Notes: a model not told the origin generated them from the sequence alone. 50,357 bases of DNA from Candidatus Rokuibacteriota bacterium (GCA_003221635.1 QHSR01000033.1:1-50357); one strand, 5' to 3'. Shown: positions 29,032 to 42,462, counted from the stretch's first letter. Numbers and translations are program-made.

Positions 29032-29664
29032 ATGGCCGGTCGCGCCCCGAAGCTCCGCCGGGCCGCCCGGAACCCCGGATCACTCAGGTTCGCGATCGTC
29101 GCGGCCCGCTTCAACGAGCGCATCACCCAGCGGCTCGTCGCCGGCGCGCTACAAGCGCTAAGGGCCGCCCGGCTTGGTCCCGACTCGATCGAGGTGCACT
29201 GGGTGCCGGGCTCCTTCGAGCTCCCTCAAGCCGCGAGCCATCTGGCGGCGACCGGCCGGTACGCGGGGATCGTCTGCGTGGGCGTCGTGATCCGCGGCCA
29301 GACCCCACACTTCGAACACGTCGCCCGCGAGGCCGCGTCTGGAATCCGGCAGGTCGCGCTCGCGACCGGCGTGCCGGCGACCTTCGGGCTCATCACGGCC
29401 CTGAGTGAAGAGCAAGCGTGGGAGCGAGCGGGTGGCGAGGTGGGCAACCGCGGTGAGGAGGCCGCCGATGCGGCCCTGCAGATGGCCGAGTGGATCCATC
29501 AACTGGGGAACGGTCGGGCGGGTCGGAGCCCCACGCGCGCGCCCGCGTCCGCTACGGGTGAACGGCCGAGTCATGCCCCAGGCATATCCGGCTCGGGCAA
29601 ACGGGCGAGTCGTGGCCCCGTGCAGGCCCCCCGCGGCCTCAGGCGGCCTCACCGCACCCGATAA
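29032..29664 (+). CDS. ribH: Lumazine synthase RibH with C-terminal extension
   Basis: It condenses the RibA/D product with dihydroxybutanone phosphate to form lumazine, usually in a 60-subunit shell. Family motifs: IVAARFNERIT, WVPGSFELPQAA, CVGVVIRGQTPHFEHVA and FGLITALSEEQA. The normal family end is near MAEWIHQLGNG (about residue 160). Here a further 50 residues rich in Arg, Pro, Ser and Ala follow, encoded partly by an imperfect 20-bp direct repeat. The tail is probably disordered and could be exposed on the shell. The stop is one base before the nusB ATG. Confidence 0.9.
   Translation: MAGRAPKLRRAARNPGSLRFAIVAARFNERITQRLVAGALQALRAARLGPDSIEVHWVPGSFELPQAASHLAATGRYAGIVCVGVVIRGQTPHFEHVAREAASGIRQVALATGVPATFGLITALSEEQAWERAGGEVGNRGEEAADAALQMAEWIHQLGNGRAGRSPTRAPASATGERPSHAPGISGSGKRASRGPVQAPRGLRRPHRTR
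29561..29619. repeat. Imperfect direct repeat in the ribH tail
   Basis: Two 20-base copies (29561-29580 and 29600-29619, core AACGG(C/G)CGAGTC) match at 16 positions and are spaced by 19 bases. They lie within the unusual 3' extension of ribH. Confidence 0.5.
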
Positions 29665-29665
29665 A

Positions 29666-30082
29666 ATGGGCAAGCGTAGAAAGACCCGCGAGGTCGCGCT
29701 CCAGTTCCTGTACCAGCTCGACCTCAACAGCGACGACGATCCGACGCCGCACGAAGTCGAATTCTGGGCGCGCCACCCCGTGGACGCTGATACCCGCGTG
29801 TTCGGCGACGCCCTGGTGCGGGGCACCAAGGTGAACCAGGCGAAGATCGACCAGATGATCTCGCAGTTCACCGAGCACTGGGACCTCCAGCGAATGGCCG
29901 TCGTCGACCGCAACATCCTTCGGCTGGCGGTCTACGAGCTCCTGTGGACCGCGGACGTACCGCCGAAGGTCGCGATCAACGAGGCCATCGAGATCGCCAA
30001 GAAGTTCGGGACGAAGGAATCGAGCCGATTCATCAACGGCGTGCTCGACCGCATCCACAAAGAACTCCGTCCGATCTCCTGA
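29666..30082 (+). CDS. nusB: Transcription antitermination factor NusB
   Basis: NusB binds boxA RNA with NusE (S10) during rRNA antitermination. The all-helical protein of 138 residues has GKRRKTREVALQFLYQLDL, MAVVDRNILRLAVYELLW, PKVAINEAIEIAKKFGTKESSRFINGVLDRI, all family hallmarks. It directly follows ribH, the common ribH-nusB order. The preceding frame is open but lacks NusB sequence, so ATG 29666 is the start. Confidence 0.96.
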   Translation: MGKRRKTREVALQFLYQLDLNSDDDPTPHEVEFWARHPVDADTRVFGDALVRGTKVNQAKIDQMISQFTEHWDLQRMAVVDRNILRLAVYELLWTADVPPKVAINEAIEIAKKFGTKESSRFINGVLDRIHKELRPIS

Positions 30083-30090
30083 GCCCGGTC

Positions 30091-30816
30091 GTGCGGTACG
30101 CGGTGCTCTCCGACATTCACGGCAACCTCGAAGCGCTCGAGGCCGTGCTGGCCGACGCGGCGCCGCGGACGGACGCGCTCCTCTGTCTCGGGGACCTCGT
30201 CGGCTACGGTGCGGACCCGCTCGCGTGCGTCGAGATCGTCGCCGCGCGCGCGCACGCGATCACGTGCGGCAATCACGAGTATGGTGTCACCGGCCTCCTC
30301 GACCTCGACTGGTTCAATCCCCACGCGCGCGCGGCGGCCGAATGGACGCGTGAGCGGCTGGACGACGATCACCGGACGTACCTGGCCGGGCTCCCGCTGG
30401 TCGCGGAGGTGGGCGACGCCACGCTCGTCCACGCCTCGCCCGACCGCCCGGACGAGTGGGAGTATCTCGTCACGGCCCAGGACGGCTTCGATGCGTTCGC
30501 GGCGTTCGCGACGCGCCTCTGCTTCGTCGGCCACTCGCACCTGGCGAGCGCGTGGTCGCTTGGTTCCACCGGGCCGGAGCACCTGCCGGGGCCGATCGAT
30601 CTCGCGCTCGAGCGCGGCCGCCGCTACATCGTCAACGTCGGCAGCGTTGGTCAGCCCCGCGATCGGGACCCGCGCGCGGCCTACGCGATCTGGGACGCCG
30701 AGCGGGGGACGGTCGCGATCCGGCGCGTCGTCTATGACATCAAGGCGGCGGCGGGGAAGATCCGCCAAGGAGGGTTGCCGCGGTTCCTCGCCGACCGGCT
30801 CGCGTGGGGCTCCTGA
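30091..30816 (+). CDS. Metallophosphoesterase (YfcE/MJ0936-like), 241 aa
   Basis: A calcineurin-like phosphoesterase. The metal-binding motifs are in order: LSDIHGNLEAL (Asp and His), CLGDLVGYG, CGNHEY, TLVHASP and FVGHSHLA. The VNVGSVGQPRDRDPRAAYAIWD stretch puts it with bacterial members that hydrolyse phosphodiesters of unknown physiological kind. GTG 30091 places the DIHGN motif at the usual distance from the start. It overlaps lnt by 13 bases. Confidence 0.88.
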   Translation: MRYAVLSDIHGNLEALEAVLADAAPRTDALLCLGDLVGYGADPLACVEIVAARAHAITCGNHEYGVTGLLDLDWFNPHARAAAEWTRERLDDDHRTYLAGLPLVAEVGDATLVHASPDRPDEWEYLVTAQDGFDAFAAFATRLCFVGHSHLASAWSLGSTGPEHLPGPIDLALERGRRYIVNVGSVGQPRDRDPRAAYAIWDAERGTVAIRRVVYDIKAAAGKIRQGGLPRFLADRLAWGS

Positions 30817-32321
30817 TCCTGCGTCCGTCGCTCCCGCGCGCCGCCGTCCTCGCGGTCGCGGCTACCGGCATGGCGCTGGCCTTTCCCCGCACCGACTGGG
30901 AGGGCGCCATCTGGGTCGTCCTGGCACCGCTGCTCGTGACCGCGGTGAGTCGCCCCTCGCGCGCCGCTCTCGGCTGGGGGTGGTTTTTCGGAACGCTGTT
31001 CTTCCTGGTGCTGCTCAGGTGGCTCGATTTCACGTTCAGAACCTACAGCGACATTCCCTGGCCGCTGACCTGGGCTCCGACGCTCGCGCTGTCGGCGTAC
31101 TGCGGGCTGTATGTCGGTGCCGTCGCCGCCGCTGTGTCGTGGCTAGCGCGACGCTCGATGGCCTGGGCTCTCGGCGCGTCGCCGTTCCTCTGGGTGGGCG
31201 GAGAGTGGATTCGCGGCCATCTCTTCGGCGGCTTCCCCTGGGGCTTTCTCGGTTACTCGCAGTACTTGCGCCTGCCCGTCATCCAGATCGCGGAGCTCGG
31301 AGGCGTGTACGGGGTCTCGCTCGTGATCGTCGCGGTCAACGCCGCGCTCGCGGGCTGTCTCGTGCTCTCACGGCGCTCGGCACTCGGCGGGGTTGCGCTC
31401 GCCGGGGTCGTGCTCGGGGGTACGCTGGCGTTCGGAATATGGCGCCTGGGCGACCCCCTGTCCTCGGGCGAGGCCACGGTGGCCGTCATGCAGCCGTCGA
31501 TCGAACAGCCGCTGAAGTTCGAGCCTGGCCACGCCGCGAAGACCGTCGGGATCTACGTCTCGCTGACGCAGCGCGCCGGCGCCGAGCACCCCGATCTGAT
31601 CGTGTGGCCCGAGACGGCCCTCCCCACGGTGCTCCGCCGCGATACAGAGATGTTGAGGACTCTGGGGGCCCTGTCCGGCGCCGTCCGCGCGCCGCTGCTC
31701 GTGGGCTCGATCGATGCTGATGGAGCGACTCCGCCAAAGCTCCATAACACCGCGTTTCTCCTGACTGAACGTGGGATCGTCGGGAGATATGATAAGATCC
31801 ATCTCGTCCCGTTCGGAGAGTTCGTGCCGCTTGCGGGAATCATCGGATTCGTCAGGGGCTGGGCGGAGTTCATCGCCGAGCTCGAGCCCGGTTCCCGCGC
31901 GAGCGTCTTCTCGGGCCCGCCAGCCCCGTTCGCTGTCGTAATCTGTTACGAAGGGATTTTCCCCGAGCTCGTCCGTGAATTCGTGAAAGGTGGCGCGCGC
32001 CTGATCGTGAACATGACGAACGACGCCTGGTTCGGTCGCACGAGCGGCCCTTGGCAGCATCTGGCCATGTACCCGTTCCGGGCGGTCGAGCACCGCGTCG
32101 CGGTGGTCCGCGCTGCGAACACCGGAGTGTCGGCGTTCATCGCGCCGACGGGACAGATCGTGCGGCAGGTGCCGCTCTACGAGCGAACCGCGCTCACCGA
32201 GCGGGTGCCCCTGCGCGCCGGGGAGACCGTCTACTCCCGATTCGGTGACTGGCTCGCCTACCTGGCGCTCGCCGTGTCGGGCGCGTCACTGGCCGCGCGT
32301 GCGCGGCATCGAGCCGCCTGA
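30804..32321 (+). CDS. lnt: Apolipoprotein N-acyltransferase
   Basis: It adds the third acyl chain to bacterial lipoproteins at the periplasmic face of the inner membrane, a step needed for sorting by Lol. About seven or eight membrane helices frame a nitrilase domain whose catalytic residues are Glu270 (VWPETALP), Lys331 (YDKIHLVPFGE) and Cys381 (ICYEGIFPE). NMTNDAWFG and RAVEHRVAVVRAANTGVSA complete the family pattern. 505 residues. The GTG start lies inside the end of the phosphoesterase gene. lolC and lolD of the same pathway lie three genes downstream. Confidence 0.96.
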   Translation: MGLLILRPSLPRAAVLAVAATGMALAFPRTDWEGAIWVVLAPLLVTAVSRPSRAALGWGWFFGTLFFLVLLRWLDFTFRTYSDIPWPLTWAPTLALSAYCGLYVGAVAAAVSWLARRSMAWALGASPFLWVGGEWIRGHLFGGFPWGFLGYSQYLRLPVIQIAELGGVYGVSLVIVAVNAALAGCLVLSRRSALGGVALAGVVLGGTLAFGIWRLGDPLSSGEATVAVMQPSIEQPLKFEPGHAAKTVGIYVSLTQRAGAEHPDLIVWPETALPTVLRRDTEMLRTLGALSGAVRAPLLVGSIDADGATPPKLHNTAFLLTERGIVGRYDKIHLVPFGEFVPLAGIIGFVRGWAEFIAELEPGSRASVFSGPPAPFAVVICYEGIFPELVREFVKGGARLIVNMTNDAWFGRTSGPWQHLAMYPFRAVEHRVAVVRAANTGVSAFIAPTGQIVRQVPLYERTALTERVPLRAGETVYSRFGDWLAYLALAVSGASLAARARHRAA

Positions 32322-33421
32322 TGCTCGGCGATTTCAAGCGCGATGTGACCGAGCTCGCGGGCCGCGCGACCGAGCTCCGGGGGCATCTTTGACGTCCCGA
32401 CCAAGGAGCAGCGGCTTGCGGCGCTCGACAGCGAGATGGCGAAGCCGTCCTTCTGGGAGGACAACCGCCACGCGCAGGAGGTCATCCGCGAGCGGACCGA
32501 GCTGTCGCGGCTCGTCGCACGGGTGAAGGAGCTCGCCGCCAAGGCCGAGGACCTCGCGGTGCTGCTCGAGCTGGCCGAGGAGGCGACCGACGGAAGCCTC
32601 GACGCCGAGATCGCCGACGGCGTGGCGGGCCTCCGGAAGGATCTCGAGGAGTTCGAGCTGAAGATCATGCTCTCGGGCCCCCATGACACGAAGGCCGCGA
32701 TCGTGTCGATCCATCCCGGGGCGGGGGGCACGGAGTCGCAGGATTGGGCGCAGATGCTGCTCAGGATGTACCTGAGATGGTGCGAGCGCGCGGGGTTGAA
32801 AGCGGAGGTCGTCGATCTGCTCCCCGGTGACGAAGCGGGCATCAAGTCCGCGACGGTCGAAGTGTCCGGCGAATACGCCTTTGGCTACCTGCGCGGCGAA
32901 ACCGGGGTGCATCGTCTGGTGCGGATCTCTCCGTTCGACGCCTCGCGCCGTCGGCAAACGAGCTTCGCCTCGGTCGCGGTGGTCCCCGAGGTCGATGACG
33001 TCGAGGTCAACGTGCGGGAGGACGAGATCCGAGTCGATGTGTTCCGCGCGTCGGGGCCGGGCGGGCAGGGGGTCAACACCGCTGACTCGGCGGTGCGGAT
33101 CACGCACCTTCCGACCGGAATCGTCGTCCAGTGCCAGAACGAGCGTTCGCAGCTCAGGAACCGCGACACCGCGATGCGGATCCTCAAGGCGAGACTCTAC
33201 GAGCTCGCCGAGAAGAAGCAGCGCGAGGAGCTGGCCGAGCTGACGGGTCACAAGAAGGAGATCGCTTTCGGCAGCCAGATCCGCTCGTACACGTTCCATC
33301 CCTACCAGCTGATCAAGGACCACCGCACCGGCCTCGAGGTCGGCAACGTCGACGCCGTCATGGACGGCGACCTGGACGCTCTGATCAAGGCGTACCTGCT
33401 CTGGGCGCGGGGCCGCGAAGC

Positions 33422-33425
<4 letters not shown>
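32321..33425 (+). CDS. prfB: Peptide chain release factor 2, programmed +1 frameshift
   Basis: RF2 ends translation at UGA and UAA. The gene begins at ATG 32321 and reads 23 codons to an in-frame TGA (32390-32392). It must slip +1 at CTT-T to continue at GAC (32391), giving 367 residues. The stop-reading SPF motif is at about 203-205 (RISPFDAS) and the catalytic GGQ at about 247-249 (GPGGQGVNTADS). The frameshift senses RF2 level: low RF2 leaves the UGA unread and favours slipping. The ATG shares its A with the lnt stop. Confidence 0.95.
32379..32393 (+). promoter_or_regulatory. prfB frameshift site
   Basis: GGGGG (32379-32383), then CAT, CTT and TGA followed by C. This is almost the same as the well-known AGGGGGTATCTTTGAC of prfB: an internal Shine-Dalgarno three bases before the slippery CTT, and a poor UGA-C stop. 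It autoregulates RF2. Confidence 0.95.
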
Positions 33426-34944
<1,519 letters not shown>

Positions 34945-34948
<4 letters not shown>

Positions 34949-36177
34949 ACCGCGGGCTGCCGTTCGAGCTGCTGCTGGGATTCCGGTATCTCCGATCGCG
35001 TGGGCAGCGGACGAATCTCTCGCTCTTCGTCTGGATCGGCCTGGGGGGAGTCTTCCTCGGGGTCGCCGCGCTCATCGTCGTGCTCGCCGTGATGACCGGA
35101 TTCCAAGATGGGATCCGGGACCGGATCATCGCCGGAAGCCCGCACCTGTTGGTCTTCCAGAGCGGGGCCCAGGGGGTCGACGACGCGGAGCGCGTCGCCG
35201 GCCGGGTCCAAGCGGTTCGGGGCGTCCACTCGGCCACGCCCTTCGTGCATCAGCAGGCGCTCTTCACGACGTCCGGCGGGGGGGCGCGCGGCGGTCTGAT
35301 CCGGGGTGTGGATCTGAGGACTCCGGCCGTCCGGCAAGACATCCAAGCGCAGCTCCGCCAGGGCACGCTGGAGCCCCTCGTCGCCGGCGCGCCGGCGATC
35401 CTGCTCGGCCGTGAGCTGGCGCGGAGCCTCGGCGTCTTCCTCGGCGACGCCGTGACGGTCATCTCACCGGAGGGCGCCGTGACAGCCGTCGGCATGGTAC
35501 CGAAGATGCGGCGCTACACGGTGGCCGGCACGATCGAGATCGGCATGCACGAATACGACGCGTCGATCGCCTACCTGAGCTTGCCCGTGGCCAAGGAGTT
35601 CGCCGGGCTCGCCGGAGTCTCCGGGATCGAGGTCAAGCTCGCGGATCCGTTCGACGCCAAGCGCGTCGGCCGGCAGGTCGCCTCCGAGCTCGGTTTTCGC
35701 TACTGGGTGCGCGACTGGATGGAGATGAACCGGAGCCTCTTCGCCGCGCTCCAGCTCGAGAAGCTCGCCCTCTTCGTCGTGGTGACGATCATCGTGCTGG
35801 TCGCGGCCTTCGCGATCATCGGCCACCTCGTGCTGCTCGTTGCCGAGAAGCGGAAAGAGATCGGCATCCTCAAGGCCGTCGGCGCCTCGGCCCGGTCGAT
35901 CACCATGGTGTTCTTCGCGGTCGGCATGACCATCGGCGTCGCCGGCACGGCGGCCGGCGCCGCCGTTGGCCTCAGCGTGATCTGGGCGCAGAACACCTAC
36001 AAGGTGATCAGGCTGGCGGGCGACGTGTACCAGATCGACTACCTTCCCATGAAGCTCACGGTGGGCGACGGCCTCATGATCATCGGCGCCACGCTCATCC
36101 TGTCGTTCCTGGCCACCTTCATCCCGGCAAAGCGCGCGGGGTCGCTGGTTCCCGTCGATGTCCTGCGCTATGAGTAA
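34945..36177 (+). CDS. lolC: Lipoprotein-releasing ABC permease LolC/E
   Basis: An inner-membrane subunit that hands outer-membrane lipoproteins to LolA. It has the FtsX/MacB layout: an N-terminal helix (about 24-50), a large periplasmic domain and three C-terminal helices (about 270-400). FELLLGFRYLRSRGQRTNLSL and MTGFQDGIRDRI are typical of LolC/E. IGILKAVGASARSITMVFF is the coupling segment. 410 residues. Only one permease gene is seen, so it probably works as a homodimer with LolD. Confidence 0.92.
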
Positions 36178-36886
36178 CGATCCGACGGCGGCGCTGCTCG
36201 TCGGTGACGAGCTCGAGAAGGAATACCGTACTGGGCCCGAGGTCGTTCGTGTGCTTCGAGGGGCGAGCGTGGTCATCGGGCCCGGCGAGTTCGTCGCCTT
36301 GATCGGAGCCTCGGGCGTTGGGAAGTCGACACTGCTGCACCTGCTCGGCGGGCTCGATCGGCCCACGGGGGGCCGCGTTCTCTTCCAGGGAGAGGACCTC
36401 GCCGCCTGGGGCGAGACTGGGCTGGCTCGTTACCGTCGCCGCGACGTGGGATTCGTTTTCCAGTTCTACAACCTGCTCGGCGACATGAGCGCCCTCGAGA
36501 ACGCGATGATTCCCGCGCTGATCGAGCGGAAGCCGCCTCGAGAGGTCAAAGAACTGGCGGCGGCCGCCCTCGCCGAGGTCGGGCTCGGCGACCGGATGAA
36601 CCATCGACCCGGCGAGCTCTCGGGCGGCGAACAGCAACGGGTGGCGATCGCGCGAGCGCTCATCAACCGGCCCAAGGTGATCCTCGCCGACGAGCCGACG
36701 GGGAACCTGGACCCGAAGACCAGCGAGGTCATCTACGATCTTTTCCTGAGGCTCCAGGCCGAACGGCGCCTCGCCTTCCTGGTGGCGACCCACAACCCGG
36801 ACCTCGCGCGAAAGGCCGAGCGGGGATACCGCCTCGTCGAGGGGCGGGCGCGCGAGATCCACGGGGAGGCGAGTGCGATCGGATAA
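36170..36886 (+). CDS. lolD: Lipoprotein-releasing ABC ATPase LolD
   Basis: The ATPase that powers LolC/E. Walker [11 protein letters not shown]-loop VFQFYNLL, signature LSGGEQQR and Walker [13 protein letters not shown] are intact. [23 protein letters not shown] at the N-terminus is typical of the MacB/LolD branch. 238 residues from ATG 36170; an ATG at 36158 adds four residues. It overlaps the end of lolC by eight bases. Confidence 0.94.
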   Translation: MSNDPTAALLVGDELEKEYRTGPEVVRVLRGASVVIGPGEFVALIGASGVGKSTLLHLLGGLDRPTGGRVLFQGEDLAAWGETGLARYRRRDVGFVFQFYNLLGDMSALENAMIPALIERKPPREVKELAAAALAEVGLGDRMNHRPGELSGGEQQRVAIARALINRPKVILADEPTGNLDPKTSEVIYDLFLRLQAERRLAFLVATHNPDLARKAERGYRLVEGRAREIHGEASAIG

Positions 36887-37031
36887 CGGTTTCAGAGAGT
36901 TAGTCTGCTTGGGAGAAAAAGGCTAGCGGCGGTGGAGGTGGTGGGCTATACTTTACTCGCAGTCTGGTAACTAGCCGTCGCCGCTGGAAAATTTCGCATC
37001 CCGCGACCTGCGGAAGGGGTGGGGAACGCCA
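36887..37031 (+). promoter_or_regulatory. Intergenic region ahead of clpC
   Basis: This 145-base gap breaks the long overlapping gene run, so clpC probably has its own promoter here. A TATACT (36947-36952) could be a -10 box, which would leave a leader of about 70 bases. No convincing -35 box and no CtsR-type GGTCAAA repeat are seen. Confidence 0.35.
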
Positions 37032-39479
<2,448 letters not shown>

Positions 39480-39508
39480 CACGCCGTCCCCACACGCCTG
39501 AGAGGCCG

Positions 39509-41773
39509 GTGACGACGGGGGGACGAGTACGTCTCACCACCATCGTCGTCGTCTTCGCGGCGAGCCTCTTCGTCGCCGCGGCGGCGCGGGCGCAGCCATC
39601 CCAGCCCCAACCCATCGTCGTCAAGGACATCCACGTCGAGGGCAATAAGCGGGTCCAGGACGCCGTCATCCTCGGCCGGGTCAAGAGCGCCGTCGGCTCC
39701 ACGTTCAACCCATCGCTCCTCTCCGAGGATATCCGCGCCATCTTCGGCCTCGGCTTCTTCGACGACGTCCAGGTGCGAGTCGAGGACTTCGAGGGCGGCG
39801 TGAAGCTCGTGTACGTGGTGACCGAGCGGCCCTTCGTGCGGGACGTCGACTTCGTCGGCAGCAAGAAGGCCGACCGCGAGACGCTGCAGGAGAAGATCGA
39901 CATCAAACTGGGTAGCGTCTACAACCCGGTCGACGTGCAGCGTGCGGTGGAGCGGCTCCGTGACTACTACGAAGACGAGGGGTACTTCGAGATTCAGATC
40001 ACCCCGACCGTCGAGAAGTTCAGCGACGGTGACGTGCGCCTGGTCTTCAACATCGTCGAGGGGCGCCAGATCACCATCGACACGATCGTATTCCGCGGGA
40101 ACAAGGGGCTGACCGACGCCCAGCTCAAAGACGCGATGGAGACGAAGGAACGGCAGTACTTCATCTTGCGCGGCAAGGTGCAGCGCCAGCGTCTCGACAC
40201 CGACATCGACCGAATCATCGCCGTCTACAACGACAACGGCTACATCCAGGCCCGGGTCGAGTCGACCGATGTCGCCATCGATCGCGAGCGGGCGCGCGCG
40301 ACGATCACGATCGTCGTCGTGGAGGGGCCCCAGTTCAAGGTCGGGGAGGTGCAGATCACGGGCGTCTCGCTGCTTCCGGAGCGCGAGATCCTCCGGCAGA
40401 TCAAGTTCAAGTCCGGCGACGTCTTTTCGGTGAGCAAGGTCCGTGACAGCGTCCAGGGGATTCTGAATCTCTACAGCACGATCGGCCGCGCCTCGGCCGA
40501 CGTGAATCCGAAGCGGGACCAGCCGCCCGGGACCAACGTGATCAACGTCACCTTCGAAATCACGGAAGGGCCGGAGGTGTACGTCGAGCGGATCAACATC
40601 ACCGGCAATGTGCGCAGCGAGGACAAGATCCTGCGCCGCGAGCTCCCGCTGCACGAAGGGGATCTCTACACGCTCCAGAACAAGGAGCGGGCGCGGCAGA
40701 GGCTCGTCAACCTGGGCTACTTCGAGAACGTGACCGTCACGACGCAGCCCGGCTCGGACAAGACGAAGATCGTCGTGAACGTCGACGTGGTCGAGCGCGC
40801 GACGGGGATCTTCAGCATCGGAGGCGGCTATTCGTCGGTCGACTCGCTGGTCGGCACCATCGATCTCGCCCAGCGCAACTTCCTCGGCCGGGGCTGGGAG
40901 GTCGCGATCCGGATCCGCGCCGGGGCCAGGACGCAACAAGGCACCATCGGCTTCACCGAACCCTGGCTCTTCGATCGCCCTCTCTCGGCGGGGTTCGACA
41001 TCTACAAGAGCGTCCGGGATTACACGGACTACAAGTACGATACGACCGGTCTGAATCTACGCTTGAGCCACCCCTTCGAGGAATACTGGCGCTGGCTCCT
41101 TGGATACCGGCTGTCGCGCGACGACGTCTCCAGCATCAGCGCATTCGCGTCACCCGAGATCCTGGCGCAGGAAGGCATCACCGTGACCTCCGCCCTGAGC
41201 GGGTCCCTGACTCGCGACAGCCGGGATGTCATCGCCGCGCCGACCAAGGGCGCGCAGACGGTGCTCACCCTGGACTTCGCCGGGCTCGGGGGCGACTCGA
41301 AGTTCATCAAGGCGACCGCGCTGCAGACCTATTTCAAGTCGATCTGGTTCGACCACATCATCGGGATGCGGGCGGAGGGAGGATACGGGTTCGGCTGGGC
41401 GAACGAACCGCTGCCGCTGTTCGAGCGCTTCTTCCTCGGCGGCCCGAACTCGATCCGCAGCTTCAAGTACCACGGCCTCTCGCCCAAGGACGATACCGGA
41501 TTCAAGACCGGGGGGACGAGCGAAGTGCTGGGCAACGTCGAGTACATCGTGCCCCTGCCCTTCGCCTTCCGGGTGGTGGCCTTCTTCGACATCGGCCAAG
41601 TCTTCGGGTTCGGCACCCCGTTCGATATCACGGATCTTCGCAAGGCGGCCGGCGGAGGTATACGATGGCAGTCGCCGTTCGGCCCGATCCGCGTGGATTA
41701 CGGATTCAATCTCGACCGGAGAGCGGGTGAGGCGATCGGGCAGTTCCAGTTCTCCGTCGGCTCGCCGTTCTAG
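39509..41773 (+). CDS. bamA: Outer-membrane protein assembly factor BamA
   Basis: It inserts beta-barrel proteins into the outer membrane. Signal peptide to about residue 28 (VFAASLFVAAAARAQ). Five POTRA domains follow (first IVVKDIHVEGNKRVQDAVIL; last VYVERINITGNVRSEDKILRREL). The barrel begins near 430 (GIFSIGGGYSSVDSLVGTIDLAQRNFLGRG) and holds the family motif FFLGGPNSIRSFKYHGLSP and a terminal Phe (FSVGSPF) needed for assembly. 754 residues. GTG start with GAGAGG just before it. It is 30 bases after clpC and 9 before skp. Confidence 0.96.
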   Translation: MTTGGRVRLTTIVVVFAASLFVAAAARAQPSQPQPIVVKDIHVEGNKRVQDAVILGRVKSAVGSTFNPSLLSEDIRAIFGLGFFDDVQVRVEDFEGGVKLVYVVTERPFVRDVDFVGSKKADRETLQEKIDIKLGSVYNPVDVQRAVERLRDYYEDEGYFEIQITPTVEKFSDGDVRLVFNIVEGRQITIDTIVFRGNKGLTDAQLKDAMETKERQYFILRGKVQRQRLDTDIDRIIAVYNDNGYIQARVESTDVAIDRERARATITIVVVEGPQFKVGEVQITGVSLLPEREILRQIKFKSGDVFSVSKVRDSVQGILNLYSTIGRASADVNPKRDQPPGTNVINVTFEITEGPEVYVERINITGNVRSEDKILRRELPLHEGDLYTLQNKERARQRLVNLGYFENVTVTTQPGSDKTKIVVNVDVVERATGIFSIGGGYSSVDSLVGTIDLAQRNFLGRGWEVAIRIRAGARTQQGTIGFTEPWLFDRPLSAGFDIYKSVRDYTDYKYDTTGLNLRLSHPFEEYWRWLLGYRLSRDDVSSISAFASPEILAQEGITVTSALSGSLTRDSRDVIAAPTKGAQTVLTLDFAGLGGDSKFIKATALQTYFKSIWFDHIIGMRAEGGYGFGWANEPLPLFERFFLGGPNSIRSFKYHGLSPKDDTGFKTGGTSEVLGNVEYIVPLPFAFRVVAFFDIGQVFGFGTPFDITDLRKAAGGGIRWQSPFGPIRVDYGFNLDRRAGEAIGQFQFSVGSPF

Positions 41774-41782
41774 GAGGGTTGG

Positions 41783-42361
41783 ATGAGGCAATGGAGTAGC
41801 GTAATCATCGTGGTGGCCGTGCTCCTCGGGGTGGCCGTATCCCCGGTCGTCGCCCAGGCGCCGGGACCGTCCGCGCCCCCGGCGCCGGCCTCCGGGTCGA
41901 CGATCCGGATCGCGTACATCGACGTGCAACGTGTGCTGGCCCGGTCCTCGGCCGGCGTGGCCGCTCGCGAGCAGCTCGAGCGCGAGAAGGCGGTGATGCA
42001 GCGCGAGATGGACGTTAAGCGCCAGGAACTCGAGAAGCTGCGTGACGAGCTCGAGAAGAAGGGGCCGCTGATGACCGCCGATGTTCGGCGTGAGCGACAG
42101 GAGCAGTTCGAACGCAAGCGCCGTGACGCCGCTCGGCAGATGGACGATTTCCAGAAGGAGCTCGAGAAGAAGGAGCAGACGTTGCTCCAGCGGGTCCTCC
42201 AGGATCTGACGGGAGTCATCGAGCGCGTCGGCAAGGAGCGCGGGTACTACATGGTCGTGGAGAAGCGGGGCGCCTCGGTCCTCTATGCCTCGCCGGACGC
42301 CGATCTCACGGACGAGATCATTCGTGCGTACGACCAGCAGGCCCCGAAGAAGACGCCCTGA
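41783..42361 (+). CDS. skp: Periplasmic chaperone Skp/OmpH
   Basis: A trimeric chaperone that carries unfolded outer-membrane proteins to BamA. It has a signal peptide (MRQWSSVIIVVAVLLGVAVSP, cut near VVAQA) and the start of the OmpH domain IRIAYIDVQRVLARSSAGVAA. A long helical arm follows (about 60-145, Lys/Glu/Arg-rich coiled coil), and it ends with YYMVVEKRGASVLYASPDADLTDEII. 192 residues. GGAGGG seven bases before ATG. bamA-skp-lpx is the classical order. Confidence 0.93.
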   Translation: MRQWSSVIIVVAVLLGVAVSPVVAQAPGPSAPPAPASGSTIRIAYIDVQRVLARSSAGVAAREQLEREKAVMQREMDVKRQELEKLRDELEKKGPLMTADVRRERQEQFERKRRDAARQMDDFQKELEKKEQTLLQRVLQDLTGVIERVGKERGYYMVVEKRGASVLYASPDADLTDEIIRAYDQQAPKKTP

Positions 42362-42462
42362 TGGGCGCGCCTCGGCTCCGCGCCAGCCCTCCCCGCCAGG
42401 TGTGCGTCGCCCTGCCGGCCTCCGGGCCGCGCGCGGTGGGAGCGCTCGATGGCGATGCCTGA
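42361..42462 (+). CDS. Possible 33-codon coupling micro-ORF between skp and lpxA
   Basis: The skp stop overlaps an ATG in a TGATG junction. The frame from it (MGAPRLRASPPRQ...) runs 33 codons and ends 14 bases inside lpxA. It may carry ribosomes from skp to the lpxA start. Composition is Arg/Pro/Ala-rich with no known motif, so it could be chance in GC-rich DNA. Confidence 0.25.
   Translation: MGAPRLRASPPRQVCVALPASGPRAVGALDGDA

Noticed and set aside
36921-36985. Hairpin ahead of clpC from GGCTAG/CTAGCC and AGCGGCG/CGCCGCT
   Set aside because: The two complementary pairs occur in an order that cannot form one continuous stem, and loops would be over 40 bases.
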